A stretch of DNA of 64,000 bases, from the NCBI GenBank assembly GCA_010094045.1, contig ML986669.1, forward strand, positions 127,107-191,106, read 5' to 3'. The first letter of the stretch is position 1; each line of letters begins with the position of its first letter. This DNA comes from Lojkania enalia. Taxonomy: Eukaryota > Ascomycota > Dothideomycetes > Pleosporales. The position numbers were made by a program, and so were the translations under genes. This document shows, piece by piece, positions 1 to 10,172 of this stretch. The notes under the pieces were generated by a model. It was not told where the DNA came from and ran no database searches. It saw only the letters and a program-made list of their open reading frames with translations.

Positions 1-1219
1 CGTCTGCTGAATCGACCACATTCTGCAACAGCATAGCAACTGTCATAGGGCCAACGCCGCCAGGTACCGGCGTGATCTGGGACGCAACCTCGGCAGCGGT
101 CTCAAAGTCTACATCGCCGACCAGCCTCTGGCCGGACTTCTTGGTGGAGTCTGGTATGTAGTTTGTGCCTACGTCGATGACAACAGCGCCTGGTTTTATC
201 CAGTCGCCCTTGACAAACGCCGGGCGTCCGATGGCAGCTACGAGAATGTCTGCCTGCTTGACGATTTCGGGGAGGCTGGCCGTCTTGGAGTGGCATACGG
301 TCACGGTGGCATCGGCGTTCTTTAATAGATAGCTGACGGGGCTCCCCACAATGTCGCTCCTGCCGAGGACTACGGCATTCCTGCCCCCAGGATCGACGCC
401 AGCCTCCTTCAGCAGCACCATGACTCCCTTGGGAGTGCAAGGAGTGAACAGAGGATGGCCGCCCCGTTTGGCCAGCTCACCAATGCTCGTAATGCCGAAT
501 CCGTCCACATCCTTCTCGTTAGCCACTGCCGATGTGATGGTGTGCTCGGAGATGTGCTTGGGGAGGGGCAGCTGGACGAGGATGCCGTGCACCGTGGGGC
601 TGTTGTTGTAGTTGTAGATGGTCTGGAGAAGCTCGGCCTCGGCGACGTCTTCGGGGAACTTAACTAGCTCGCACTCGATGTTGGCCTATAGCGAGTAGTT
701 AGCACGTCACTCGTCTCCTCTCTCTGTTTCGTTGGTTGTGGTGAGGGGTAGGGCACCTCTTCGGCGGCCTTTAGTTTCATGCGCACATAGGTACCTAGGG
801 TCGTCAATTGCTGCTATACGAGGGCTTGTGCGACCTGCAACATACTGGAGTCGGATCGATCGCCAACTGTTATATGTTAATCAATCAACGCTGCTTTTCA
901 TTTGCACATCCACTGATGTGACTGACTCACCCTGCACAATCTTTAGCGACGGCCGATACCGCGGGTTCGTCTCCTGGCGCTTCTTGATCTGCTCGCCCAG
1001 GCGCTCGCGGATGCTCCGGGCAATGGCAGTGCCGTCAATCTTGGTAGCTGTCATGAGGGGCGATCTGCTGGAGAAGAGTCGTCGTTGTGCAGGGGCCGGG
1101 GACCATAGTGTTGGGCGAAATATTTTCGGCGGGGTAGCTCTGTGATGCTGCAGCAGCGGCTGGAGACGGGCTCTCGCGCTGATCCTTTGGAGCCTCATGG
1201 CGCCCGAACCAACGGCCAT
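1..1219 (-). CDS. C1-tetrahydrofolate synthase, 5' part (methylene-THF dehydrogenase/cyclohydrolase domain), mitochondrial-type
   Basis: The N-terminal dehydrogenase/cyclohydrolase domain of a trifunctional C1-THF synthase, which interconverts one-carbon tetrahydrofolates; the synthetase part lies beyond the left edge. Four exons fit: 1219-931, 866-846 (only 21 bp), 794-757 and 685-1, all GT-AG with matching phase. Visible motifs are TYVRMKLKAAEE, the KDVDGFG signature region, GRSDIVGSP and PVPGGVGPMTVAMLLQN, in family order. The first ATG (1219) adds about 55 residues rich in Arg, Ser and Ala and lacking acids before the conserved start MTATKIDGTAIA, which looks like a mitochondrial presequence; the inner ATG at 1053 could give a cytosolic form. 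Identity is secure from the motifs; dual targeting is inference. Confidence 0.93.
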
Positions 1220-1789
1220 GTGCGCAATTCGCAGCTAGAAGAAGAGTCGGGCGGGATTCCTGGGCAGTCATATCTTCAAGACGCAGTTCCTAGGTAATGA
1301 CTCAATCATGGGCCGGCTACAATTCCATGGCAAATAACGCGCCAGGATCTCTCTAGCTGCCTCCGACTCGGAACTAATTACAATGTGCATCAAAAGAGTC
1401 AATTACGTACACAGCAGGGACGGGTAAAGACAGCAGGAAAGTAGCAGCAGGCAATTACTAGCAGATAAGTTGATTGAACAAAGCTGGGCGACGTAGTGCA
1501 GAACGATGTTGCTAGTTCCGCTTCCCCCTTGCAGCGCGCTCTTGGTTGATTAAATTTCCATCCGATCTTGGCTCAACTCGGCCTAGTGTTAGAAAGAAAG
1601 CATAGGTAATTACATACTCTACCAAGCAAATGAGACCCTAGTCTTCGAACTGAATTGTCCTAAATAACCGTTGCCGTCTGCAAATGGCGCCGCGAAATGT
1701 CATATCGAATGCGCCGTCGGTCAACACTTACACGTGTCGGAGAAGATGCCAGATCGCCGGGCGGCAACAACAGCCTTCGGAAGAGATCC
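1220..1789. other. intergenic, no gene seen
   Basis: This stretch holds the promoter side of the minus-strand folate gene and the 3' side of the next minus-strand gene. Only short overlapping reading frames without family resemblance are present, and I see no repeat or RNA gene. Confidence 0.5.
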
Positions 1790-2530
1790 CTAGGCTCTGC
1801 TATATACATCTTCGGGATGTTCCAGGCAGTCCATCAGCACTCCTATCAACACAAAGACTTTCTCAGCCTTCTTCTGTAGCTCGTCGCGGTTCTGAGGATG
1901 GCAAATGCTAGCCAATCGATCGGGGTTCCATTTCATCCGTTCTTCCCGCAGGAATTCACGAGTATACGTGCCGGAACCCTGGAGCACCTTTTCTAGGTTA
2001 TGATGACAGATGCCAACTCCTCGGGCATCTCCTTTCTGCGACTGGCATCTGGACTCGGAACAAGAGGCGAATTGTGAGAGATTCAGGAAAGCTGTTAGCG
2101 CTCTCGAAGCGAATAACTTTTCCGAGGCTTTCTTGAATGCGTCGTACGCCTCTTCTGGAATCAAACTGAAGTCGAGAAAGCTCTTGTGGATGAATCCTTT
2201 CTCGCCCTTTCTGTTCCGTGCCACTACCCGACTCTTTCCTTGATCTTGGATTAGGTCGAGGATCTGTCCGCATCGAACATGTAGCTCCCAATTGTCGAAC
2301 CGATGAACTCGACCCTCCCGCTTGCATTCCACTTTTCTCAAATGGTGGAGGTCTTCCTCAGGTTTCTCGGGTTGCTCAATTTGCCGGAGTTGCTGCCGAG
2401 GTGATAGCCGCGAGACAACGTCCCTGGGCGTGAAACTTTGAACAAAATCCGCATCCTGTGCCCCCTCCACTTTTTTTAAGACGAAAGTATCGCCGGAAGT
2501 GGACCAAGGATCAATTGCGACATGCTTCAA
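1790..2530 (-). CDS. hypothetical fungal protein with C-terminal RMKWNPDR motif (3' exon)
   Basis: An open frame of about 246 codons ends at 1790. I do not recognise a catalytic family. The C-terminal 50 residues (EERMKWNPDRLA followed by a KKAEKVFVLIGVLMDCLE helix) resemble a tail shared by many uncharacterised fungal proteins of pattern RMRWHPDR...LFxxLxxLxxEL. The middle is charged and probably helical. There is no in-frame ATG at the 5' end (the frame opens with TTG), so an upstream exon is likely; an acceptor reading ctgatag lies just upstream near 2537 and a donor gtagtg near 2590. It may be the last exon of a gene that includes the next feature. Function unknown. Confidence 0.45.
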   Translation of the reverse strand: MKHVAIDPWSTSGDTFVLKKVEGAQDADFVQSFTPRDVVSRLSPRQQLRQIEQPEKPEEDLHHLRKVECKREGRVHRFDNWELHVRCGQILDLIQDQGKSRVVARNRKGEKGFIHKSFLDFSLIPEEAYDAFKKASEKLFASRALTAFLNLSQFASCSESRCQSQKGDARGVGICHHNLEKVLQGSGTYTREFLREERMKWNPDRLASICHPQNRDELQKKAEKVFVLIGVLMDCLEHPEDVYSRA

Positions 2531-2682
2531 ACTATCAGTCGGCTTAGAAAATGATATGCAAGCAGTTCATGGATTTGCCCACTACAATTTCGGCGACGTC
2601 ATTATCACCTCGGCCTTGATTCTGGCGCCATAGTGTACCCCACGCCACTTTCATGATTGCTGGTTTGAAAACGAAAACGTGT

Positions 2683-3480
2683 TATTTTCTGAACTGACCA
2701 TGCTTAGTATCATGATTGACATAGTAGGATTCAGAGTTCCAAGCGACATTATCGATGGAACCAAACTTGAAGACGCCATGTATTGAGCCGTCTAGAATTA
2801 TGTCCTCAGTATTCGGAGTGCTAATACTGATTTGTGAATTCAATAAACCATCTGGGATTCCTGCGCCGCTCCAAGAAGACTTGTTCCATGCCAGGAATGA
2901 GCCGTTGGCTCCCAATTGTGCTCGTGGAAGTAACATAGGGTTTCGAATAGAGACGGGGCAAACATCATCGAGGTATCGGCGTAGTGGATATGGAATATTC
3001 GCTCCGCAACCTAGTACGCGATCAGGATTAGCAACGCATGTCGCAAAGGTCCACGTACGATATAGTAACATGCCGTGCCTATCACAGTACTTGATAAACC
3101 ACTCCTCGTCGGTGCGACCAAACGCGGCAAAGAACGTCTTGATGACACCCTCCGTGAGCATGTCGACGATCTTGGCAGGGAGGTTGTCGCTAAATAGTAA
3201 TTAGCTATCGAACTAGCCTCAAATGGATCCATCCGGCATTTTGAGAGCCGGACAGGAGCACCCACCCTGCATATCCATCCAGGCTTCCGAATAAGTAGGT
3301 GCCATTCTAGCCAAATGCTGTCACATATTCGTTAGCGCCCAACAGCTCTACGCCTTTAAAGAGGTCAGAGACGTTCGGGGCCACGGGGGCAGGAGCTTCG
3401 GGTATATTAGTACGACTATCCGCGTTGTATTGTCGGGGAGGGTTGGGCGTGTGTAATGAGTGCAGCAGTATGGTTAGCTG
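2683..3480 (-). pseudogene. disrupted gene of unknown function with GxNGSxxAW-type units
   Basis: Coding-like sequence runs on the minus strand from about 3480 to 2683 with one good intron (donor CAG|gtgggt near 3264, acceptor tttag near 3191). The reading is coherent before and after an in-frame TAG at 3309-3307 (GANEYVTAFG-stop-NGTYLFGSLDGYAG), where TGG to TAG is the simplest explanation. Units such as LGANGSFLAW and FGSIDNVAWNSESYY resemble repeated strands of a broad fungal family of unknown function; this is a weak resemblance. No start codon is clear. It is either a pseudogene or a gene whose exons I have not solved, possibly continuous with the frame ending at 1790. Confidence 0.4.
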
Positions 3481-4144
3481 GTTGCTGGGTTAGTTCTGTT
3501 GCCTGGGCGCTAAGAGCGCTCGTCAGGCGGTAAAAGCTGACAAATAAAGCGAGACCAAATGTAGAGGCAGATTAGAAGTTATGGAACTAGAAAGAAGACC
3601 AATGTTATGTGTTGTTGGCAGTGAAAGGACTTGGAACGTAGGATTCGCTCTCACAAAATTATAATCTAAGCGCATTTCTAGGATAGTGTGCAAATAGAAC
3701 CCGTATATTTTGGAGAATGCCATCTTGGATTCTATCTCCAAGAGACTTGGGCCTCAGTGCCTCGCGGAAGAAGTCGAGCAAGGTCACTATTGTGGACAAT
3801 GGACGTCAAGGTTAACAAACGCTATTAGTCTAGAATATATAGATTCAGGCCGAATTGCAAGCGGCTGTAGAACTTCTGGGTGAATACAATCACTAATAGC
3901 AGTGGTGTAATGGATGTTCACCGTCAACGAGAAGTGATAGTGGCCTGCCTAAGTGATGTGGTCGTTGAGCGGCGGTGGAAACCTGGAGAAGTGGCGCAAA
4001 TTAGCTAACTTAATACGAACTAGTACAGAAATCGCGTCCCACTCCACACCAACATCCAAGACAAGAGTCATTGCAAATTTCGAGAACGCCCCCGCCCCGC
4101 CGCAGTTCATCTTCTATCGCTTAATACCCCTAGAGGTAGCCAAT
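3481..4144. other. intergenic, upstream of eIF3i
   Basis: No convincing gene. The last part should be promoter and 5' leader of the eIF3 subunit gene. A plus-strand frame from 3953 runs into the start ATG at 4145, but its first part has no family resemblance and is taken as leader. Confidence 0.45.
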
Positions 4145-5432
4145 ATGCGTCCTATTCTACTCTCTGGACATGAGCGTGCGCTCACCCAGGTCAAATACAA
4201 CTCTGACGGCGACATCATTTTCTCAGTATCTAAAGATCATGTTGTGGTAGGTGACATTCGCTCGCTGTACGGAATTCAATGGCTAACGTATTACAGTGCG
4301 CATGGTGTGAGTAATTTTCATAGCTACAAGATGCATCACTGCCCTTACTGACTGATCCGCAGTCTCTCACAACGGCGAACGGCTAGGAAGTGAGTGTCTT
4401 CCTATCAAGGGCCCTCGAAGGCCGTAAAATGCATGCCGGACACAATGGACTGATGAAATTGTAGCCTATCATGGCCACCAAGGCGCCCTCTGGACCGTCG
4501 ACGTTGATCCCACAAGCACCCTCCTCGCGACCGGCGGCGCCGACAATACGATGCGGTTATGGGAGGTCAAGACGGGCAAGCTGCTGAAGACATGGGACTT
4601 CGCCACGTCGATAAAGCGCGTCGAGTTCTCACCGGATGGTAGGCAGCTTCTCGGTGTCACTGAGAAGCGGTCGGGCCATCTCTCCACCATCGTCGTCTAC
4701 GAGATCAACCCAGACCCAGAGACCGAACAGACGAACGAGCAGAGCTTGAGGATAGTTTGTGATGAGAGCAAGGCCACCGTGGCAGGGTTCAGCTATCTGG
4801 CAAAATGGATCATTGCGGGACATGAAGACGGCACTATTTCACAGTTCGACGCTAAGACTGGGGAGTTGCTCTACAGCACTCAGGCGCACGAGCCGGATAT
4901 GCAAAGTACGAGGGGTGCTCATTTCTGTCGAATCGCGTGCTAACATCTACAGTTACCGATCTCCAATGGGCTCCAGATCGAACTTACTTCATCACGGCGT
5001 CAAAGGATAAGACCGCAAAGGTAGATCAACCATTCCTAAGACATTAGGATGAGGAGGCTAACAATTGCTCAGATACTTGCTACGGAGAGCCTCGAGGTTC
5101 TCAAGACATTTACTGCCGATACTCCTCTTAACAGTGCTGCAATCACTCCTGTCAAGGACTACGTTATTCTCGGAGGTGGACAGGCCGCTATGGATGTCAC
5201 AACAACGAGTGCTCGACAGGGAAAATTCGAGGCAAGGTTCTACCACAAGGTTTTCATGGAAGAGATTGGACGTGTAAGGGGACACTTTGGGCCTCTAAAT
5301 TATGTCGCCGTGCACCCACAGGGTGCGGGATACTGTAGTGGCGGTGAAGATGGTTATGTCCGTGTGCATCACTTTGACAAGCCTTATTTCGACTTCATGT
5401 ATGAGGTCGAGCGGGAGCAGGCGAACCTATAG
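4145..5432 (+). CDS. eukaryotic translation initiation factor 3 subunit I (TIF34 orthologue)
   Basis: A WD40 propeller subunit of the cytoplasmic eIF3 complex. Six exons fit: 4145-4246, 4297-4306 (10 bp), 4363-4389 (27 bp), 4465-4905, 4953-5020 and 5073-5432, giving 335 residues, the usual size for filamentous fungi. The start [19 protein letters not shown] is the family start. The two micro-exons supply the CAW and SHNGERLG residues between SKDHVV and [15 protein letters not shown], giving the same spacing as yeast. Further WD units include [16 protein letters not shown] and ASKDKTAK, and the C-terminus YDFMYEVE-like ([11 protein letters not shown]) is typical. Identity is very secure; any annotation that skips the micro-exons will lose the frame. 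Confidence 0.96.
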
Positions 5433-5927
5433 CTTGTATGAATTGTCTTATGATGCATGCATAATACGGCGTTTGGGCGGCGGGGTTACCGGATCTCGCG
5501 GATGAGCATCAAATACTTGCTTGAACATGCTACAGATAGTCTCAAGTAAAAGCAAGATCAATGTATGTGACATTCAATAAAGAATAGACTGTAATCGAGG
5601 GTTGTGCTCCAAGCATCCGTTCCTATTGGTCTAAGGCGGGCTAAGTGGGGCAACCTCAACTTCAGTTCCTTCAGGCTTTTCTTGACTCTCACATAAACGA
5701 TAATAGTGATTGCAATTTCTACAAAAATGAACCTACAAAAATTGCGCGGCCTGTGCTCTTAAGTTAGGCCCACGCCATGCTTCTTGGACCGAGCATTTTC
5801 CCTGGCCGGTTCTGTAATATCAACAGATCTATGTATGCGCGTCAAGACGAAGCCGACACAACTCAACTAACACTTTCGAACTAGACCCATTCTTTTTGCA
5901 TTCACAGTTCTCGCACTCTTTTTCGTC
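5433..5927. other. intergenic, no gene seen
   Basis: 3' side of the eIF3 gene and 5' side of the phosphatase gene. A short plus-strand frame starting at the ATG at 5777 ends in the TAG at 5884 and could belong to a leader or an unrecognised first exon of the next gene. Confidence 0.4.
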
Positions 5928-7085
5928 ATGCACGGCGCCACGAGTATGGAGGGTGAGGATGGAATCCGTCCTTTTCATTTCAAATATACGACGGTAAAAG
6001 GGTATTTCCTGCAGTCGGAGGACGGCACGGATCCTTTGAGTTTCGATTTTGTACCAGTCATCCCTCACTTTGTTATTTAACTTACTGACACAGTGCAGAG
6101 GAACCAGAACTTTGGGCTTATTGATAGGGAGTATGACACCGATGGAGCAGATAGCAAGGAAGAGCAATGGCGAAGGTTCGAGGCTCACGCAAGACGCTTG
6201 AATGAGAAGAGCGAGAATGGCGTACAGTATAAGGTACTGTTTCTAGGCAGGCATGGGCAGGGATGGCATAATGTTGCTGAAGAGAAATATGGTACTCATG
6301 CTTGGGATGTGAGTTTGCATTCTTTTTCACCACTACCCTTAGGCTAGGTCTTTTTTTGTTTTCTAATCGTGGGATAGTGCTACTGGTCGATGCTCGACGG
6401 TGCGGACGGCATCACATGGTTAGATGCTAACCTCACGGGGCTGGGCCAAGGGCAGGCGACGGATGTGAATGAATTGTGGAAGGCTTTGCTACCGAAGGGA
6501 ATTCCGGTACCAGAGACGTTCTATGTTAGCCCGTTGACGAGGGCCATGGAGACGGCGGACCTTACATTCAAGGGGCTGAATCTACCAGAGGACAGACGGT
6601 ATGATCCGATTGGAAAGGAGGTATTTTCTAGATAACCTACTAGAGGATTGAGGCAGGCGTTTTGACATGTACAGCTCCTCCGTGAGGCAATTGGTGTCCA
6701 CACCTGCGACCGTCGTAGCACAGCATCCCACATACGCAAGACCTTCTCCCACGTCAAGCTCGAACACGGGTTCTCGGAAGAAGATACCCTTTGGACGGCC
6801 GATTACAGAGAGCCTGCGTCTGCTCGAAAGTATCGACTAGAGCAGCTGCTAGATGATATCTTTGAGAGCGACGGGAACGTTTTCCTATCACTAACGAGCC
6901 ATTCCGGAGCCATTGGGAGTATTCTGGAGGCCATTGGCCACAGGCCTTTTGGGTTGGAGACTGGAGGTGTCATCCCGACTGTGGTTAGGGCAGAGAAGGT
7001 CCACGGCGAAAGGGCGAAGCCTCCTCATGAGCCTAGTGAGGGTCCACTGCCTTGTGCGTCTCCTCCTGAAGTGCTCCCTAATTGA
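5928..7085 (+). CDS. histidine phosphatase superfamily protein (phosphoglycerate mutase-like, PMU1 type)
   Basis: Four exons: 5928-6050, 6099-6308, 6378-6620 and 6675-7085, all phase-consistent, about 261 residues. The catalytic phosphohistidine motif is FLGRHGQGWHN; the second core is YVSPLTRAMETADLTFKGL and the later catalytic His is in LTSHSGAIGS. The N-terminal TVKGYFLQSEDGTDPLSFDF followed by NFGLIDREYDTD is the pattern of fungal PMU1-like proteins, which are phosphatases of uncertain substrate rather than glycolytic mutases. The start at 5928 is tentative: the frame upstream encodes a hydrophobic stretch (ILFAFTVLALFFV) after a possible acceptor actag at 5884, so an extra 5' exon giving a signal anchor is possible. 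Confidence 0.88.
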
Positions 7086-7934
7086 ATAGAGCTACCGAGG
7101 AGACGAGCTAGTAGAGTCCTCGAGCCTGGTTAGCCAGTTATTCGGCGCCGCTCGGATCGAGGCTTGGATCCGGGCATACATTAGAGATGATAGCACATGA
7201 AAGATGTAATCATACATGGAGGAAAGAAAGCCTCATAGGCGCCCTCCAACCAATTATGTGCAACACCCGCCTTGTCTTGAACTGCATATGGCGTTCGTAT
7301 GGTTCCATACACCCGCAGCTGGGCTGACATGCGGATCCGAGTCGGCGCGCATCCAGATTTCGTGCATTACTTAAATGAAGCATGCTGCAACATTTACCCT
7401 GCGTCGGTGGTCCACGGTCACCCCACAGTCTCGAGATGCCCATCGTCTTCATCGCCAACCACCCCACGATGCTCTCCCGTCCCGATAAAAGCAAGCAGGC
7501 CAGGCCGATGGCGGAGCTCCTAGCAGCGTCGCCTTCGTTTTGCGTGTGCGCGCTGCCCCACGTCCAAGCGGCTGGCGCGTGACGGAGAGCGGTAGAAATT
7601 TGCTAGCAATGACCCGCCTCAAAGCACATCAATCAAGTCCCCTGCCGCCCTGCGACTCGTCTGTGTGGTATTAGCCGCGCCCAGCTTCCGGACCTGCCTT
7701 TCCCTTCAGCGATTTTCGAGACTGGAGCGTTTAAAGAGACAGCTTCCGCCTGACCTCGGATTCCTTTACCCCGCCGCCAGCGAAGCTACAACCTAAGCAC
7801 CCGCGGTCGGCGCAGACGTTTGACGTTTCTAACTGCCAGAGTCACTCAGAAGCGCGGCCGGCAAGCTGCAGATACAGTAGCTACTTATCGACTGCTTTTC
7901 CCGATCCCGAGGTTATACAGAGCGCTACTTCAAC
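7086..7934. other. intergenic, no gene seen
   Basis: Between the phosphatase stop and the isocitrate dehydrogenase start. The part from about 7600 is probably promoter and leader of the dehydrogenase gene. No repeat or RNA gene recognised. Confidence 0.45.
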
Positions 7935-9745
7935 ATGAGGCCGACAGCAGCAGCTCCCTCGATCCGCGCCGCTGCGACATCCCATTTGCGTATCCTCCCT
8001 CGACGACAGACTCAAGGCTTTGCCACGCGGTGTCTGGCTGCTGCGAGACCGAGTACTCCATTATCTTCGGCTACCCGTCGAGCTCAGAGTTTTTCACCAG
8101 CCATTGCCGCCCCAGCAGCTATTCAGATTGGACACCAGCGCAGGATGGCAAGCACAGGGATCAAGAAGATCAAAGTCAAGAACCCGGTAGTGGAGCTGGA
8201 CGGCGACGAGATGACGAGGATCATCTGGCAGGAGATTAAGGATAGGGTGAGTGCGAATTGGCGACATACGAGGGTCGTGGGTGCTAATTGCTGCGTGAAT
8301 AGTTCATCCACCCGTAAGTGCTCCGACGCCTCCGAGCTCCGTAAATGCATGCCCGTCAGCGTGAACTGACGACCCGAAGATACCTCGACATTGACCTAAA
8401 ATACTACGACTTGGTGCGTTGTACTTGGGAAACGAGAGCTGGCATTCCAGGCAGAGAGTCTGACGAACATAGGGCCTGCCATATCGCGACGAAACTAACG
8501 ACCAGGTAACACATGATGCTGCGGAAGCCATCAAGAAGTACTCGGTCGGCGTCAAGTGCGCCACTATCACACCAGATGAGGCGCGTGTGAAGGAATTCAA
8601 GCTCAAGAAGAGTGAGCTCAATTGGCTTGCTCCTCGGACAATTGCTAACATATTCTTTAAGTGTGGCTATCGCCCAATGGCACTATTCGAAACCACCTGT
8701 AAGAGCCCCTTCGAGAATCCAGTGAGGAAGAAAAGCACGCTAAATATTTGCAGAGGAGGAACCGTCTTCCGCGCCCCCATCGTCATCCCCCGCATCCCTC
8801 GCCTCGTACCTGGCTGGAAGCAGCCCATCATCATCGGTCGTCACGCCTTCGGTGACCAATACCGCGCAAAGGACCGAGTTGTCGACACCGAGGGCACTTT
8901 GGAGATGGTCTTCACGCCCAAGGGCGGCAAGCCAGAGGTCATCAAGGTCTACGACTTTCCCGCTGGCGGGGGCGTCGCTCAAACCATGTACAACACCTCT
9001 GAGTCTATCTCCGGCTTCGCCCACGCGAGTTTCAAGCTTGCTCTCGATCGAAGATTGCCCCTCTACATGAGCACAAAGAACACGATCTTGAAGGCATACG
9101 ATGGACGCTTCAAGGATATTTTCCAAGACATCTACGATAACCAATATAAGAAGCAGTTCGAGGCCAACGGCATCTGGTACGAGCACCGATTGATCGACGA
9201 CATGGTCGCGCAAATGATCAAAAGCGAGGGTGGATACATCATCGCCATGAAGAGTGCGTCATCCCGACCTCTACGATCTGCAGGGAAATGTAGAAAGTAG
9301 AAATGCTAACGAAGCGCCAGACTACGACGGCGACGTCCAATCTGACATTGTCGCCCAGGGCTTCGGCTCCCTCGGTCTCATGACCTCCGTCCTCATTACC
9401 CCTGATGGCAACACCTTCGAATCCGAAGCCGCCCATGGCACCGTCACGCGCCACTTCCGCGAACACCAGAAAGGCAATGAGACTTCGACAAACCCGATTG
9501 CTTCCATCTTCGCCTGGACACAGGGTCTAGCGAAGCGAGGTGAGCTTGATAATACGCCGGAACTGGTGGTGTTTGCGGAACAGCTAGAGAAAGCCTGTGT
9601 GGATACGGTGGATCAGGATGGTGTGATGACGAAGGATTTGGCGCTAGCGTGCGGGAGGAAGGATCGGGGGAGCTGGGTGACGACGAACGAGTATCTAGCG
9701 GCGGTGGAGAGGAGGTTGAAATCTAGCTTGAAGGAGAAATTGTAG
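7935..9745 (+). CDS. NADP-dependent isocitrate dehydrogenase, mitochondrial
   Basis: Oxidatively decarboxylates isocitrate to 2-oxoglutarate with NADP. Seven exons: 7935-8246, 8303-8313 (11 bp, FIHP), 8380-8413, 8473-8611, 8662-8698, 8754-9253 and 9321-9745, giving 485 residues. Family blocks in order: [62 protein letters not shown] and [12 protein letters not shown]. About 70 Arg/Ala/Ser-rich residues precede the inner ATG at 8145 ([15 protein letters not shown]), a clear mitochondrial presequence. Fungal enzymes of this type can be made in two forms from alternative starts, so the inner ATG may give an extramitochondrial form. The C-terminus ends KEKL, not a canonical PTS1. Confidence 0.96.
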
Positions 9746-10172
9746 AGGAATCAAGCTCCGGATATGTGGAGGAATAAATATTGAATCGAAAATGTGGATG
9801 ATAAGTTAGATTTTTAGAGTAGATTGTCGAGCGAATGTAGCATTTTTTTTGAGATTCGAGTGTTGGCGTAGTGTTTGTTGTGACGTAGAGATTTCCGGAA
9901 CTATCCCTTCTCCTACTCACGCTTGTGTTTACTTACGCGCTTCCTCCCCCACTTTCGCGAACGCCGGTACATAAACACCCTGCCGCAAGCCAACACCGCA
10001 CTCCAAAACCAAAAATCGCCGGGCGAGACTAAAATTTTCTGGCGACCCTGGACGGTTCACCCTACTTCTACCCTACGTATAGCCTCGACAACTCTTTTCA
10101 TCCCGCTTAACGGGGATGAAGAGAAGGTGCTATGCTATGCTGTGCTGTACAACGTATGACATACTACCATAG
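9746..10172. other. intergenic, no gene seen
   Basis: 3' side of the isocitrate dehydrogenase gene and promoter side of the next plus-strand gene. Nothing else recognised. Confidence 0.45.

Noticed and set aside
3291..3309. Intron to bypass the TAG at 3309-3307
   Set aside because: The only donor (gtgaca) would give an 18-nt intron, too short to splice.
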